Below are positions 39,524 to 51,311 of a DNA stretch of 64,000 bases, in pieces. This stretch comes from Candidatus Didemnitutus mandela (GTDB lineage: Bacteria; Verrucomicrobiota; Verrucomicrobiia; Opitutales; Opitutaceae). The translations under genes and the position numbers were made by a program. How positions within the stretch are numbered: the first letter of the stretch is position 1; every line of letters starts with the position of its first letter. Under the pieces are notes generated by a model. It was not told the origin of the DNA. It made no database searches and saw only the letters and a program-made list of their open reading frames with translations. Location: positions 16,057 to 80,056 of the forward strand of contig NJAL01000006.1 in the NCBI GenBank assembly GCA_002591725.1. Reading direction: 5' to 3'.

Positions 39524-40405
39524 ATGGATTTTGCAGTTCAGTTCGAAGCCTATCGTCAGGAAATCGAAGCCGCAATCGACCGCTTTTTGCCCGCGGCCAA
39601 AACAAAACCGGAGCGCCTGCACGAAGCCATGCGCTATGCGATGCTCGGCGGCGGGAAGCGCCTGCGTCCTATCCTCGCGCTCGCTGCTGCCGATCTCTTC
39701 CACCGGGAAAACGACCCACTTCCCGCCGCCGTTGCCATCGAATGTGTACACACATACTCGCTCGTCCACGACGATCTGCCGGCAATGGACAACGACGACC
39801 TGCGCCACGGCCGACCGGCCGTCCACAAGCACTACGACGAAGCCACCGCAATCCTCGTCGGCGATGCCCTTCAAGAGCATGCGTTTTCACTGCTCGCGTT
39901 CCACTACCAGGACACCCCCAGCATTGCTGCCCGCCTCGTAGCCGAACTGGCGACAGCCGCCGGCAGCAGTGAACTTGTCGGCGGACAGATGGCCGATCTT
40001 CTAGCAGAAAAGAAAGCCAACGTCTCCGCAGCCGAACTCGACTTCATCCACGCCAATAAAACCGCTGCCATGGTGCGCGCTGCCCTTTACCTCGGCGGCG
40101 TGGCCGGCGGCGCCTCAACGTCAGATCTCGCCCGGCTCGCCACCGCCGGCCGCTCGCTCGGACTTGCCTTCCAAATCGTCGACGACATCCTCGACGTCAC
40201 CGCCGACAGCGCTACGCTCGGTAAAACCGCCGGTAAGGATAAAAAAGCCGACAAAACCACCTATGTCAAATTGCACGGTCTCGAAGCCTCGCGTCGTTTT
40301 GTCCACCAGCACACCGCAAACGCGTTAAAAGCCTTGGCAGAGCTTCCCAGCACCAGCCGTTTTTTGCATGAACTCGTCGAGTCCATGGCGGTCCGGGAAA
40401 GCTGA
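39524..40405 (+). CDS. ispA: Polyprenyl synthetase (farnesyl/geranylgeranyl diphosphate synthase type)
   Basis: This is a trans-prenyltransferase that builds FPP or GGPP from IPP and DMAPP, feeding UppS and other prenyl products. From ATG at 39524 it is 293 residues. It shows GGGKRLRP for substrate binding, the first aspartate-rich motif VHDDLPAMDNDDLRHG starting at D83, GDALQEHAF, and the second motif QIVDDILD near residue 210. The two residues between the aspartates in the first motif are the FPP synthase type found in bacterial IspA. A longer open frame begins at 39467 but adds no family sequence. The usual neighbours xseB and dxs are not seen. Confidence 0.93.
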   Translation: MDFAVQFEAYRQEIEAAIDRFLPAAKTKPERLHEAMRYAMLGGGKRLRPILALAAADLFHRENDPLPAAVAIECVHTYSLVHDDLPAMDNDDLRHGRPAVHKHYDEATAILVGDALQEHAFSLLAFHYQDTPSIAARLVAELATAAGSSELVGGQMADLLAEKKANVSAAELDFIHANKTAAMVRAALYLGGVAGGASTSDLARLATAGRSLGLAFQIVDDILDVTADSATLGKTAGKDKKADKTTYVKLHGLEASRRFVHQHTANALKALAELPSTSRFLHELVESMAVRES

Positions 40406-43400
40406 TCGTCATGACCAGCCAGCGCGAGGGCCATCTTCTTTGGAAAACCGAGTTTCTCTAGCAGATCATCGCGCACCTAACGCAAGGTTTTGTCGTTCTC
40501 CGACACCAGCAGTGAGTCGTAGTGGGCGGCCAGTTTCTACTCAGACCGATGCACGCCGGGCAAGCCCGGAAACCTCCAGAGTTCCTATATCAAGCGTAGG
40601 CTTCCCGGAAAATCATGTAAGGACGTTCTGTATTCTACAAAAGCCATAGCGGATCGGATACGCAGCAAAATTTTTCGCCAATTGTTTGCCGACTTTGGCA
40701 GGGGGACTAGCCAGGAAGCCAGCTTTGAAACACGGAAATCGGACATCCTATGTCGCTGCAGCCAAGGCCAAATAAGAAAGGATAACGTCCACTGGGCCAG
40801 TGCAGGTTTTATCTTCAATGTAAGCCGTGTAAATAGTTAGTCAAAAACATCTCTGCTGCATGGCTGGTCTCCCTCAATAGGTAGCCAAAGCATCTCGTTT
40901 GTTCATCGGACGGCGCGTGTAGAACTCGCAATATTCCTAACCACGTCTTCTTGAACGCAGGATCATCGTAAAAGCTGGATTGCGTTCCGCGCGTGCTTCC
41001 ACCAAGCAGAAAGCCGCGGACAAATGTAAAACGAAAATACCACCGGACGCGACTTTCGCAAAAGAACCAGCTTCGAGGCTGAAGTTCGCAGCGTCAGTGA
41101 AAAATTTCTGCCGCTGCGCAGTGACACTATGTATGATCTCGAAGAAGCACTCGTACATTTTCGATTCTGCCAGTTCGCTCCGATTCGGTGAGCCACACCA
41201 CGGTTAGCGCTCCCAAGTTCGTGCCAAAACCTGAGGAAATCTTCGCCTTGTTCAGATCGAGCGTCATGGCACGATCCGAAACCTTGCTATTTTCTTGGAT
41301 CGTGCAAAGCGCGCGCCGACTCCACTTGTTCGCACATAAGATCGACCCACCGCTCCGCGGCCGTGAGATAGTGATAATAGCACCAGTTCGCCGCATTGCT
41401 AATACTCAGCAGCTTTGCACTGAAAAGCCCAATAAGAGGACATCGTGTCGCGAAGTAGGGCAACACAAAACAGCCTTTGGGATGGACGTTAGCCCCAACC
41501 CGTGCGACGTGTCATTGCCTCGAAAAACTGAGGGAGGCTTGCTCTGCACGGTGTTCAGGGAAAATAACTAGAAGTCGATCGAAAGCTCGGAGTTGCCCCA
41601 AACAAAATCACCGACGCCGTAACGCCACTCGTAGTGGTTCGTATCGCAAGTATGCATCACGTCACCGTAGCCTCCCAATACCGCCAGCGCTCGCCGCGCT
41701 ATCTGAGATAATAATTAAAATTGTCTGTCAGCTGCTACTCAATCGCCTTACGGACCTGGTTTGAGCAATCAAGCCAGTGCCCAGACTTCGCAAGAATGTA
41801 GGTATGCCAGCGTGCCAGCGTGGCCATCAACACGAACAACTTACGCACGGTCTCGGCGAGTTCGACAAGCTTTTCCAGAAACGGGGTCACCGGCAGCGCC
41901 CAGAAAAAAGTTCGCTTGTACACGCCACACCTTCGTGGTTCGTCGAAATCAGACTCATAATGACTCATAATTCTAGCTGGTTGTTTTTAGTCCCTCCAGT
42001 TGCTTGGCTTAGCTGTCCTCGGCCATTTAGTCGTAGTAGCCACGCAAATCCATCGGCACGGTTTCGAGTGGGGCCAGAGTAAAACTATGATTTCAACCTT
42101 TCCCACAATCGCTTCGAAGACCTTGAGCTCGGCTGGATAGTTTTTTCAGAAATTCCAGGTCCAAAGGGCGGCTCGACTGTCGAACACGCCGATATAAATC
42201 TGCCCATCCGCTCCTTCGCCACGCACAGAGCTCAGCCAAGCGTAGCCAGCCAGGCTTGATGCGTTTCCAAATCTCAAAGCCGCCCTAGATCGATTGAAAA
42301 AGCTTTCAGTTACCGAAAGCCGACACAAATTGGAGCTGGCTCGAAGCGATCTTTTCCAAAATATCGAGCAGCTGTGTGACGCGTTCGACCAGCTGAGCTT
42401 CGCGCATCGCTTTGCCGATATCGCATTGCAGGCCCGTAACCCTGCGGACTGTCTCCGGGAAGAGGCTAGCTTCCTGCCCCGAAAAACGAAGATGCCGGCT
42501 GTAGAGCTCTACAGCACAATGACACTTCGAACCGATTACAAGATCAGCAACGAAATTCTACTTTTATCGACTTCTAGAACGACCATGTGCGATAAGCAAA
42601 CCGCATCGCTAACCGCATAAAGTTAAAAACGTAAAATAAATGCCAACCATTTCCGGTCACCATGCGCAATGGGCCTTTCAGCTCTCACCACAGACCAGCT
42701 CGCTTTGTTCAAGCACCACTCGAGGGCCATCCCTGCCAATTTCCCCAGCAAGCTCCGCAGCCGCCACCCCGCCAATCCAGGCGGTTCTTGAGCTGCAGCG
42801 CGAGCCGGCTATTTTGCAGAACTATTTTCTCGCTGCACTGTATTCGCAGCACCAAGACACAGCCATTTTCGGGGAAACAGGCCTGCACCACACCGGAATC
42901 GAACACGACTTCGTTCGCAAATCCGCTCGCGAAAAGCGAGTTGGCCTGCTCGCGACGGTATTCCTGATGGAACTGCAAGGACATAGCTCACGGGCGCAGC
43001 TAGGATAGGTACACGCCTTTTCAATTTCAACGAACTGTCGAGCCAATAAAGCTAACAGCTAGGTTTGAAGCGCGATCGACGCCCCGCCACTGCTCGCACA
43101 GTGGAAAGGAAATTTCTGGGCAACATTTCCCGCGCAGCCAACACACCCCCCCGTAGTTTCCGGAACCGCAACGGAAACATAGCCCATCGAGCCAGCCTAT
43201 GGGAAAACCACCCAGGACAACGGCCAGTTCCAAAAAAACGCCGGCAATTTTTAAACAGGCAACCAGCGGCTGGCCAACTCTGTTGGCAGCGGTAAACAAA
43301 TCCCCAACGGGACAGTGGAACCATGGGCAAGGCGATCGACAGCTCAGACGAGATGGAAAATTCACCGCAACTCTCTGAGAAATCCGACTACTAATTCAGG

Positions 43401-44799
43401 GCTGGGCTGCTGGGCATCACATCAGCCATGTGTTTTCACCAACGCTAGCAGGAAAGCGTCTGCGCAATAGCGGTCCAACACGCCTTGTCCTAAATTTTGA
43501 TATAGCCGAAAAGCTGACGGATGCCTAGATACAGAAAAATAGAGTAATTGTGCCATCCTTTTTATCTTCAAGGGCTGCTCGAGGTTGGCGCAGATGGGAC
43601 GATGACATTGACATTTATATTCCGTTTTCTGTCCGGTGTTCGAGTACATAGCAAGGGCTTTGTGAATCATAGGAATTTTTCAGGGACAAAAACGAAAACG
43701 AACATTTGGTAGCGTGGTTTCCAAAGCACAACACTTCCAGCCTTCCCCGCAACGGAACAGGCCGAGAATTCCCCGGAAAAATCGGAGTGATGGGTTCCCC
43801 GTTGCACCCGAGCCTAATTAGAAATTTCCTGCATCCACAGCTCATTTTCCATGCCTATCCCTACACTGCTGCACTTGGCATGCTCGCTCGGGCTATTCCA
43901 AACAACTGTGTCCGATGCATTCAGCGGTTCCCCCCGCGTCAGAGCAGAAGCAGCAGAACCGCATTCGCGTTGCCGCCAAAGCAGTTAATTAAAAATTAAA
44001 CTACTAACTGTAAACACTATGCCGTTTTGAAAACGTTCAAAAGGATGGGAATTTCGCGGGGTGTTAGTTAGCAGCCCTCGAGATGCTGGAACCAGAACGA
44101 CCCTCACTAAGCGCGCATTATAACGAAAGACTGCTTCTGGGCATTACCGTGCAACGCCAACTAACTCGGTTTCGAAGCAGAGCGACTTCAAATACGGGCC
44201 CGAAAGCATGCGCTTCAGCGGTCTCGACACCATCCTTACAACGTGGTATCCAAAGCCTGATCCTCCTCCCAGTCTCCGGCTTTCCAGATTCGCTACGGTC
44301 TGAGCTGACAGCGCTACACAACCATCTTATCGACCACCAGGCGTTGCACTGCATGTGCTCCGAGCACTATCGCTCCCGCTCCATGGTCATACCTCTTCAG
44401 ATCTTGTATCGCCAGGGCTACCGTTGTTCCAGCCTGTTCATGGAAATTTCGACCGACAAGCGCCTGCAATTTCGCTAGGAGAGGAACTTCTCTAGCGCTA
44501 CAAAAATACCTACCCAACATCATCGATGTGCCGCCGCTCCGACAGTCAGAAGTTGGCCGCCAAAGTTTTGGAACATGGTTCGAGAAATACGGCCCCCGGT
44601 GTCGCGGCCAGCCACTTCCCCAAAGCGGTTACGTAGATGACAAACTTCAGCGCCCAAGCTACAAGCTACGAAGACGTACGGTTTCGTTTGTCTGAATGCC
44701 CTGCTCACGAGTGGAAACTCGTACAACCCTAGACCTGCGCTCGCAGCAGTATTATCCGCAGCTAAGGCACTAACCTTAGCTGTACGCGACCTTATGTCG
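40406..44799. other. Gene desert with unidentified minus-strand ghosts
   Basis: About 4.4 kb without an intact gene. Coding-like fragments on the minus strand read across shifting frames include KLAAHYDSLLVSENDKTLR and DDLLEKLGFPKKMALALAGHDD (40410-40530), VDVILSYLALAAATQDVRFP (about 40730-40790), SSGFGTNLGALTVVWLTESE (41160-41240), and LAGYAWLSSVRGEGADGQIY with VGVFDSRAALWTW-like sequence (42150-42270). They look like at least two former genes in the same orientation as the pectin-locus ghosts, but I cannot name them. Plus-strand open stretches at 42640-43008 and 44083-44478 look like shadow frames. Confidence 0.45.
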
Positions 44800-45020
44800 T
44801 TTCGTCAGGAGGCCGCCGATTCTTTTAGTCTCTTCGCCGGTGTTTTGGTCGTGCTGCACGTGCGAATGCGAGTCGTCGTTGTAACCGAATTGCATGGCCA
44901 CAAAGTCGTCGGACTTCAGCATTTGCTTCACGTAATCCCAGCAATCCTAAGTCAAGTAGGTATGGCTGTCAGGCCAGCTATCGCGCGGTTCACCAGATTG
45001 ATTTTGGACAGACCAAACTA
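44800..45020 (-). pseudogene. Fragment of a second rhamnogalacturonan acetylesterase-like gene
   Basis: The minus strand reads QMLKSDDFVAMQFGYNDDS then TGEETKRIGGLLTKRHK, matching the block around the conserved GHND asparagine/aspartate motif of SGNH-fold rhamnogalacturonan acetylesterases. Here GHND is GYND. The catalytic N-terminal GDS motif and the C-terminal histidine were not found. It probably followed the acetylesterase ghost next door as a tandem paralogue. Confidence 0.65.
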
Positions 45021-45189
45021 GAATGACAACAAATCCCCCCCACCCCACTAACCGCCTTCGCCTGGACAATTGTGCACTAGTGCAATCGCCGATGAGAAGT
45101 AGCGTAGCAAGTACCACGATCTCAGCCTCGGGTAGGTTCAGTCAACCTGCCTTATCCTCTTCTAAGGCTTGTCTTTTTCAAAAGAGAAT

Positions 45190-45720
45190 CGACGAACAGA
45201 TTATTTTTGTCTCAGTCCCTTCAAACCAGTGACCACTTGCGCCGCGTTAACTCTGCATCGACGGAATTGGTATACACGTAATTCGGGCCAAAAGCTCATT
45301 CACTTTTCTCTCACCCAGTCCCAGAAACTGGTCAGCAGCAATTTGCGTCAGATCGACAAACGAAACGATACCACCTCCTGCTCGGCAATCTTGCAGTCCC
45401 ACTCGCGATAATTGTCCGAACCACGTTGAGCATTTACCATCTTTCCAGATTTTACACACTGTCGGGATAGAACAATCGGCAGGGCCCCTTTGCCTTCACG
45501 CCAGTGATTACCTTGCAGATATGCACAGCTAAAAGTGTATACGTCTTCGTCCTTCTTGGTAAGTTAATGGATAGGACAAAAACACCGGTCTTCACATGCG
45601 CCAACAATTCACACCACAAATTTTCGGTGGCAAAAGGTGCGGCTGCTCTGTCAGCCGAGAGCTAGGTTCACAGCTTTAGATTTGGACAGATCGAAGTAGT
45701 CGAAAAACAGAACATCCTAA
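45190..45720 (-). pseudogene. Decayed rhamnogalacturonan acetylesterase (SGNH/CE12-like)
   Basis: On the minus strand I read YFDLSKSKAVNLALG and SSRTF (N-terminal conserved block), LTKKDEDVYTFSCAYLQ, AEQEVVSFVDLTQIAADQF, LGLGERKVNEL, and across a frame change GPNYVYTNSVDAEL and NAAQVVTGLKGL. These match the order of a rhamnogalacturonan acetylesterase, which removes acetyl groups from pectin backbones. The histidine expected in the HTH motif is lost (YVYTNS). Multiple stops and shifts show that it is dead. Confidence 0.8.
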
Positions 45721-45929
45721 CCTTGGACCGGATGGCCGTTGTTTTTGCAGCGGTCAAATCGCCCGTAGCAAGGATTGTTAGAGGCTTGAGATTGTATTCT
45801 TCCGTTCTTCCGCAATTTCGGTTTGCAAGACAAATTCTAGAAATTAAGTTTAATGTGTCAGCGGTACGAGAGCAAGGAGAAATTTTCTGAATAAACCCAT
45901 AATTTATGGGGGAAACTTCGTTGTTTCAG

Positions 45930-46880
45930 TTTTTGTGGATGAAAACTTCTTCTGAATTGCGTCGATGACAGGCATCGGAACTGTGATCAATTGTGCCATG
46001 GCATAGCCGGCTACTGATGTCTTTTCCGGGAAAACGCATTCTATTAGTCACGTCTCCCCAATGCGTGAGGTCTCGCAAATGCAGCACACTGTAATGTTTT
46101 TGCATAAGTATCGAAATAGACCGAAGCAGTCTACGCCGATCTTGATGGCGGTAAACCCATCAGCCCATAAGCCAGCGGGAGAAAGAATAACGGCCCAAAG
46201 TTTTTCGACCCCCCTTGGAGATTGTCGGGCCAGGTCAAATGAAGGATTTCCTCGAGTTCGAGAAACTTAGTTTCTTTCGTCACGATGAAAGAATATCGGC
46301 CATTCGCCGACAGCAGCGTCGGACCGATAACACTGAAGCCTTGATTGGAAAACAAACGCTTTGCGGCAAATGTCTTCGAACCCTTGGTGGTGACAAAATA
46401 AATTCGGTGGCTTAACTCATTATCCAAATGCCCCCTTAGTCTCTAGTAGACAGCTAACGATGGTCAGCCACCCAGAAAAGTCAAACATTCATCACACGTC
46501 GAATCTCACGCAGCCTCGAGAACCGAAAAACTTAGCACCGCCAGCTTATGTTTCATCACAGGAATTGCCTGCTGCCCCAACCAAGTGAGAAAATCCTTCG
46601 TAGCCGCATAGCTGATTCTGCGATTCCAAAAGCTCCAAGGTCCACACCATTTGATACGTGTGGTGTGGTTCGGGGGGGCCCGCACGCGATACAAGAATCG
46701 CGCATCAGCCAGTCCTTGCCCAACCCTGCCAGCAGCAGGACGCTTTTAGCACCCGTGAACCTCTTTCAGTCGAAGCCATCCGAGCTCCAGATAAGGTTCA
46801 AAAATATCTCCTCAACATTATCGACGAAATACGAACAGATAGACCGTGTTTTCTGCCCATGCCCTCGCCAATATCGCGAT
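45930..46880 (-). pseudogene. Decayed glycoside hydrolase family 43-like enzyme
   Basis: The minus strand reads, in order and in several frames, as a five-bladed propeller hydrolase of the GH43/GH117-like group. The pieces are: NLIWSSDGFD and KDWLMRDSCIACGPP (first blade); SYAATKDFLTWLGQQAIPVM; RIYFVTTKGSKTFAAKRLFSNQGF; VIGPTLLSANGRYSFIVTKETKF; AGLWADGFTAIKIG (the general-base and substrate region); and VFPEKTSVAGYAM near the end. Such enzymes act on arabinan, xylan or galactan side chains. Together with the acetylesterase ghosts downstream it outlines a lost pectin-utilisation locus. Confidence 0.82.
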
Positions 46881-49485
46881 TATCGCCAAAAGCGGCAGGA
46901 ACTTTTAAATGTAAAAGTTCATTGCTCCAGGCTGGTCGACAAAAGACCGATCACGAAATCTTCGTGCCAAATCGCAGACGGTTAAGGAGCGTAACTCACG
47001 TTTGGAATCGAGCAGCCGTTGCAAGCCGATTGTACCGTCGCCCGGAACCATCATGTTTTTCGCATCCCTTGGGCAAAAGCTCATTGTCCACATCGACCTC
47101 GTACGTTCACACCGACAGGGCATAGACCGCGCACAACCAGCCTACTACCAATCGCCGCCAAGTAGGCCAAGATCAGCCGCAAACCACTTCAACCACTTTA
47201 TTTGGCTTTTGCGAATTCCACAGCGCAGAAAAAACTGCGTGCCGCCACACATGTTCGAGCAGAAAGCGGTTTACTTCTGAGCTAGTGTAAATGTAACGTT
47301 CGGTTATCAATCGATAATCGTGGCTGGCTATGTTCGCCAGCCGGCTCGCCGACGAACCCGACCGGAATGAATCAAATTGTCGGAGTTGGGCGTCTTAATA
47401 CCAGCAAGGTTAGGAACACACCGGGATCCCAAAAAATAAATCCACTTTCCGTCAAGCGCGTGCACGAGCATCTTGCTGTAACCGCCATCTCTCCAAGCAT
47501 CGAGCCATCGAACGACACATTAAGCTGGACCGACCATTCGTCCTGACCGAAAGGCATGCTACGTACGTTTATCGGTCGCTGCTTCGCAGCCAGAAAGCTA
47601 GGAAACTTCGCTACGCGGTGTCTGCAGATCACACCCAGTGTCCCGGTCACTCTCGCTGCAAAACATGACGAGTATAGGGTCGGTCGGAAAGAATTGCAGA
47701 TAGTTTAATTATAGGTAATTCAACCATTCCGACTAACGATGGATGACATCCACCTAACCTGTTCGAAAATTGAGTGTAAAAAGCGTGCAGAGCAGCTCGC
47801 TGCGAATCTGAATCTGGAACCAACTGCTGGTGTAGAGGAAAGTCCTTCGCCTAAACGAAAATAATCGACGCTTCATCTGGCGATATTCACTTCATATTCG
47901 GCGCGAAAAGTTGGTTTCTCGCCGCCGGACTACGGCTGGCTCGCCGCAACATTCGCCATGCCCGGCGCTGACTTCCCAGCCTTGGGTGAAGTCTCCTCTT
48001 GTCAGACCTGCTCCGGCTTCCAGGAAAAAGCTCCGATCATGAAAGCCTCGTCGGCATTCAGCAAGAACAAGCCACCGCACGGGATGCAAATAAACTTCTG
48101 CGTCTTCTTGACGTCAAGGCTGGTGGCATTAGACATAATTGTCAATGTCCATGATCTTTTGAATAGTAAACATCGCTCAGTTTATGGTCGACTACAATCA
48201 CAAACATCCTGTCGGTCTCACCTCCAGTTCAATTTCCCGGGTTGCCAGCTCGATCGTCGAAATGCCGTGTAGCGTTGTCGCCATAAGTTTCTTCCGTTAA
48301 GGGAAACAGGTGTTCTGGCTAAAACGAGAGGCTCGCGGTATTTGATTTATCAGATAACCACACAATGCGACGCTCAGTAAAGAAGTCTATCCATTCATGC
48401 AACAGCGACCTCGGCAGTCCGTACCAGTAAGACAATATGGGAGAAAGCAGAAATAGAATGAGAAACACTGGTTTACATCGTGGTAGCGATGGTAAAACGA
48501 CCGATGAAATTTTAATATTAAACGTCGATCAAGCAAGAAAGAAAACAACTTATTTCGTCTCGAGCCAACACGTAAAATGGACATCTCTCAAGCCGTCTAA
48601 TAAACAACCTGTCGCCAGTCGGCTTTTTTCTCAGCCTCCCTCTTTTTCTTCGCCACTCTTTTCATGACAAAAAATCAACATTGCATTCGTCTACCACTAG
48701 AGGCTCTGCTTTCCAGCTTCATTGAACATTTCGTCACGCCATGTCGTTCTTGTCGGCCCTATGCGGTACCCAGGGGCGGGCCCGCGCCCGCATAGCTTAC
48801 TACAATGTTATGCTGGCCGGAAAAGCTTCAGCTGCCATTCACGCGCGGTTAGACGAAATGCTGCGCGAGCAAAAGCCAGACATCGTTTTCGTGTCTTTTT
48901 ACGTTACAACGCACACCACGGCTATATTATGCGCAGTCCCACGCGATCTGATGAGATCATTACGGAAACAACGATGCCGCACCATTCTCGACCCAACCTA
49001 CGCGCACTAGTCGTCCCCTTGCGCACCGCCTTCAACTGCCGTTGAGTACCCTTTTCGCGCGAAAGTGAAGGAGCTGATTGGAACCCACCAGCACGGGTCA
49101 ATAAGACCCGCCCAGGAAATCTCAGACACGCTCTTCGTCCACAAAAACACCAACCATTTTGGCCTCGTGAATTGTAGCTAAATGCAGTGCGCTAACAAGT
49201 TTTCGCATGCAAAGATCTGCTGTTCTACAAAAAAATGTGCAAGAGGGGGAAAAGCACTGGAAAGCTATCCGCGTTACATGGGCGAACCGACCGACAGCAA
49301 TGATCCCTTCATCCTCAGCCCTCAACGAAGGCGCTCTTTTATGCAGGTTCTAACGTGCTCTGTTTTGGCCTAGAATCATATTATTTAATTAATATATTAT
49401 CAGGGCCGCAATACTAGAAGCAGAAGCAGATAAAACAGCGCTTGACTCGCATTTGGTGAAATTTATTTTTTTAAAATTGTATTAA
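46881..49485. other. Gene desert
   Basis: About 2.6 kb without a recognisable gene. A minus-strand stretch at 47480-47600 (FGQDEWSVQLNVSFDG then LGEMAVTARC) is protein-like and may be a beta-sandwich from another carbohydrate enzyme. A plus-strand frame at 48741-49010 (RIAYYNVMLAGKASAAIHARL then QKPDIVFVSFY) looks like a fragment of an alpha/beta domain. Neither can be named. The last 100 bases before tRNA-Asp are AT-rich and may hold its promoter. Confidence 0.45.
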
Positions 49486-49562
49486 GGGGTGGTAGCTCAG
49501 TTGGTTAGAGTGTCTGCTTGTCACGCAGAAGGTCGCGGGTTCGAATCCCGTCCATCCCGCCA
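49486..49562 (+). tRNA. tRNA-Asp (anticodon GTC)
   Basis: This is a 77-base cloverleaf with acceptor GGGGTGG/CCATCCC, anticodon loop TTGTCAC giving GTC, a normal T-loop TTCGAAT and an encoded CCA end. It stands alone at the edge of the gene desert. Confidence 0.96.
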
Positions 49563-49956
49563 GCTTCTGGCGTGCGTCTTTACTCGTAGTGACAACAGTC
49601 CCCCCCGCGCCGTTGATCTTTTATGACGTCTCTTCCGAGCACCGTTCGTTTTCAACGATTTTCCGGCAATCGCTGAAAACTCCATCCTCCACAGCAAGCC
49701 TCCTGCTTGGTTCCCGCTGCCAGGCAAGTTGCCATTTAGCAGGTGGCCCTTGGCCAACTTTGTTTTAGCAATCAACTATACCGCCAGCGGACAGACCGTC
49801 TGGAGCTGCCATTTTTTCAATATCGGACCAAATAGCTTCACAGTCTGCGCTTTACGCCGAGCACCGCATGAAGCGACGCCCAAGTGCCAGGAAAAGGATC
49901 TAGCACGGGTTTTCGCCGCTGTCATCCGCTGCCTTCTAGGCAATTAGTCTGCTGCA
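49563..49956. other. Unassigned stretch after tRNA-Asp
   Basis: No gene can be supported. A plus-strand piece (INYTASGQTVWSCHFFNIG near 49770-49835) may belong to the same former gene as the TPR ghost that follows, but it resembles nothing I can name. Confidence 0.4.
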
Positions 49957-50325
49957 AAACCACGTCGGAATACAACGAGAACGAGATCCTCCGTCTCGAT
50001 CCGCAATTCGCTCCCGCCCAGGCTAACTTGAGCTATCTTTGGCTGTCACAAAACCAATTCGACGAAGCTGCCAGGAAATTTAAAATAGTCCCCTTCAATT
50101 CCAAAGACGCCAGTACCCGTTTCAGTCTCGCTAAATTCTGGCTCCGACTCGGCTGTTCCAAAGAGACTCTGGCCGAAACACGGGAACTGGTGCTCGCCCC
50201 CTTCACTCCCCGAAGATCATTGTCTCTTCGGCAGCATTCTTCTGCACCGATCGAAGCCCGCCACGAAAGCAAAGACCGCCCAGAGATTCTTGGGGGCCAG
50301 CCTTAGCAAGCGTTCCGCAACGTGG
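49957..50325 (+). pseudogene. Remnant of a TPR-repeat protein
   Basis: The plus strand encodes three recognisable TPR units in one frame, LRLDPQFAPAQANLSYLWLSQNQFDEA and KDASTRFSLAKFWLRLGCSKETLAE, and then continues in another frame (HRSKPATKAKTAQRFLGASL). No start region is readable. The tail approaches the end of the dead ribF convergently. Confidence 0.7.
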
Positions 50326-50348
50326 TAATTCAAAAGCAAGATCTGGCG

Positions 50349-51296
50349 TCACTCGCCATTTTTTAACCAGAGTCCAGCCGCTTGGACATCCCGGCCGATT
50401 TGCTCCTTCAGTTTTTCCAACGAAGCGAATTTCACCTACCCGCGCAGAAAATGCAGCCATCGTACCTGAACCTTGTCGCCATAAGTAAACAAACAGCCTC
50501 CGAACACATGAACTCCTAACAGAGGGGTCGTTAACGTATTCACCACGAGGCGCAGGCCATAACTGGCCACTCAGTAGCAAACGCGATCAGGCAAATTCAT
50601 TAGTGTTACCACATAAATCCCAAGCGCAGGGTTGCAGCTCCGGTCTCGACGACAGATTTAAAGGTCGGGAAGCCCATCGTTCGGCCAAGTTGCTGTCCCC
50701 GTTCAACAACCGATTCACTCTCGTAATGGTGCCCCAGCAGCTCACACACCTGATCCATGTCGCCAATCGCCAATAGCAAGCGTCTCTCGTGTCCACAAGC
50801 TTGCTGATCGGGGCGCCCTTTCCATTCCAAGGCAAGCGCAACGCAAACGAAGAAAATGACGATCGCCGCTTCGCGCGCAAGCACCATAAAATCACCTTCC
50901 TGTTTGCCGACCAAAACACCAATTTTGACCAACATAAAACTTTGCTTAGAGACGGGAAAAAACATTGCGCAATCGCACCACAAACTCAGACGCAAGTGGT
51001 CTTGCGCAAATTAGGCCCTAAAGTTTTGTTCCACCAGGAATTCGATACCCAGTTCACCCAGCAGCTTCCGTTTGATCGCCAAAAGAAAAATTAATCGTGT
51101 TGCCTATGGGAGCTACAACACGATACTCGGATACAGGGAAAAAGTCAACACGCCCGCAAAGCCGCAGCCAACAATATGCAGCACTCTGAGCTGCGGCAAT
51201 GACGGCTTGGTTCCCGCGATGAACACCATCGAGCCATGTTGACCGCCAAATGCACCGTGCGGTTCGAAGCGAGCTAAACTCGCTCAAGACCGTCAA
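50349..51296 (-). pseudogene. ribF: Decayed riboflavin kinase/FAD synthetase
   Basis: This is the last position of the nusA-truB operon, where many bacteria carry ribF, the bifunctional enzyme that makes FMN and FAD from riboflavin. Reading the minus strand across frames gives LDGVHRGNQAVIAAAQSAA (nucleotidyltransferase motif region, with HRG-N in place of HLGH), LAREAA, LAIGDMDQVCELLGHHYESES, VVERGQQLGRTMGFPTF (kinase domain entry), NTLTTPLLGVHVFGG and VQVRWLHFLRG then FASLEKLKEQIGRDVQAA. The span is 948 bases, full gene length, but at least four frame changes and stops break it. Its TTG start lies 15 bases after truB. Confidence 0.88.
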
Positions 51297-51311
51297 ACTG
51301 CACCGGGACAG

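Noticed and set aside
42640..43008. 122-codon plus-strand frame
   Set aside because: Its composition is random-like, with no motif or ribosome binding site, and competing open frames exist on the other strand.
44083..44478. 131-codon plus-strand frame
   Set aside because: It lies antisense to pectin-locus debris, is rich in serine and arginine, and shows no recognisable domain.
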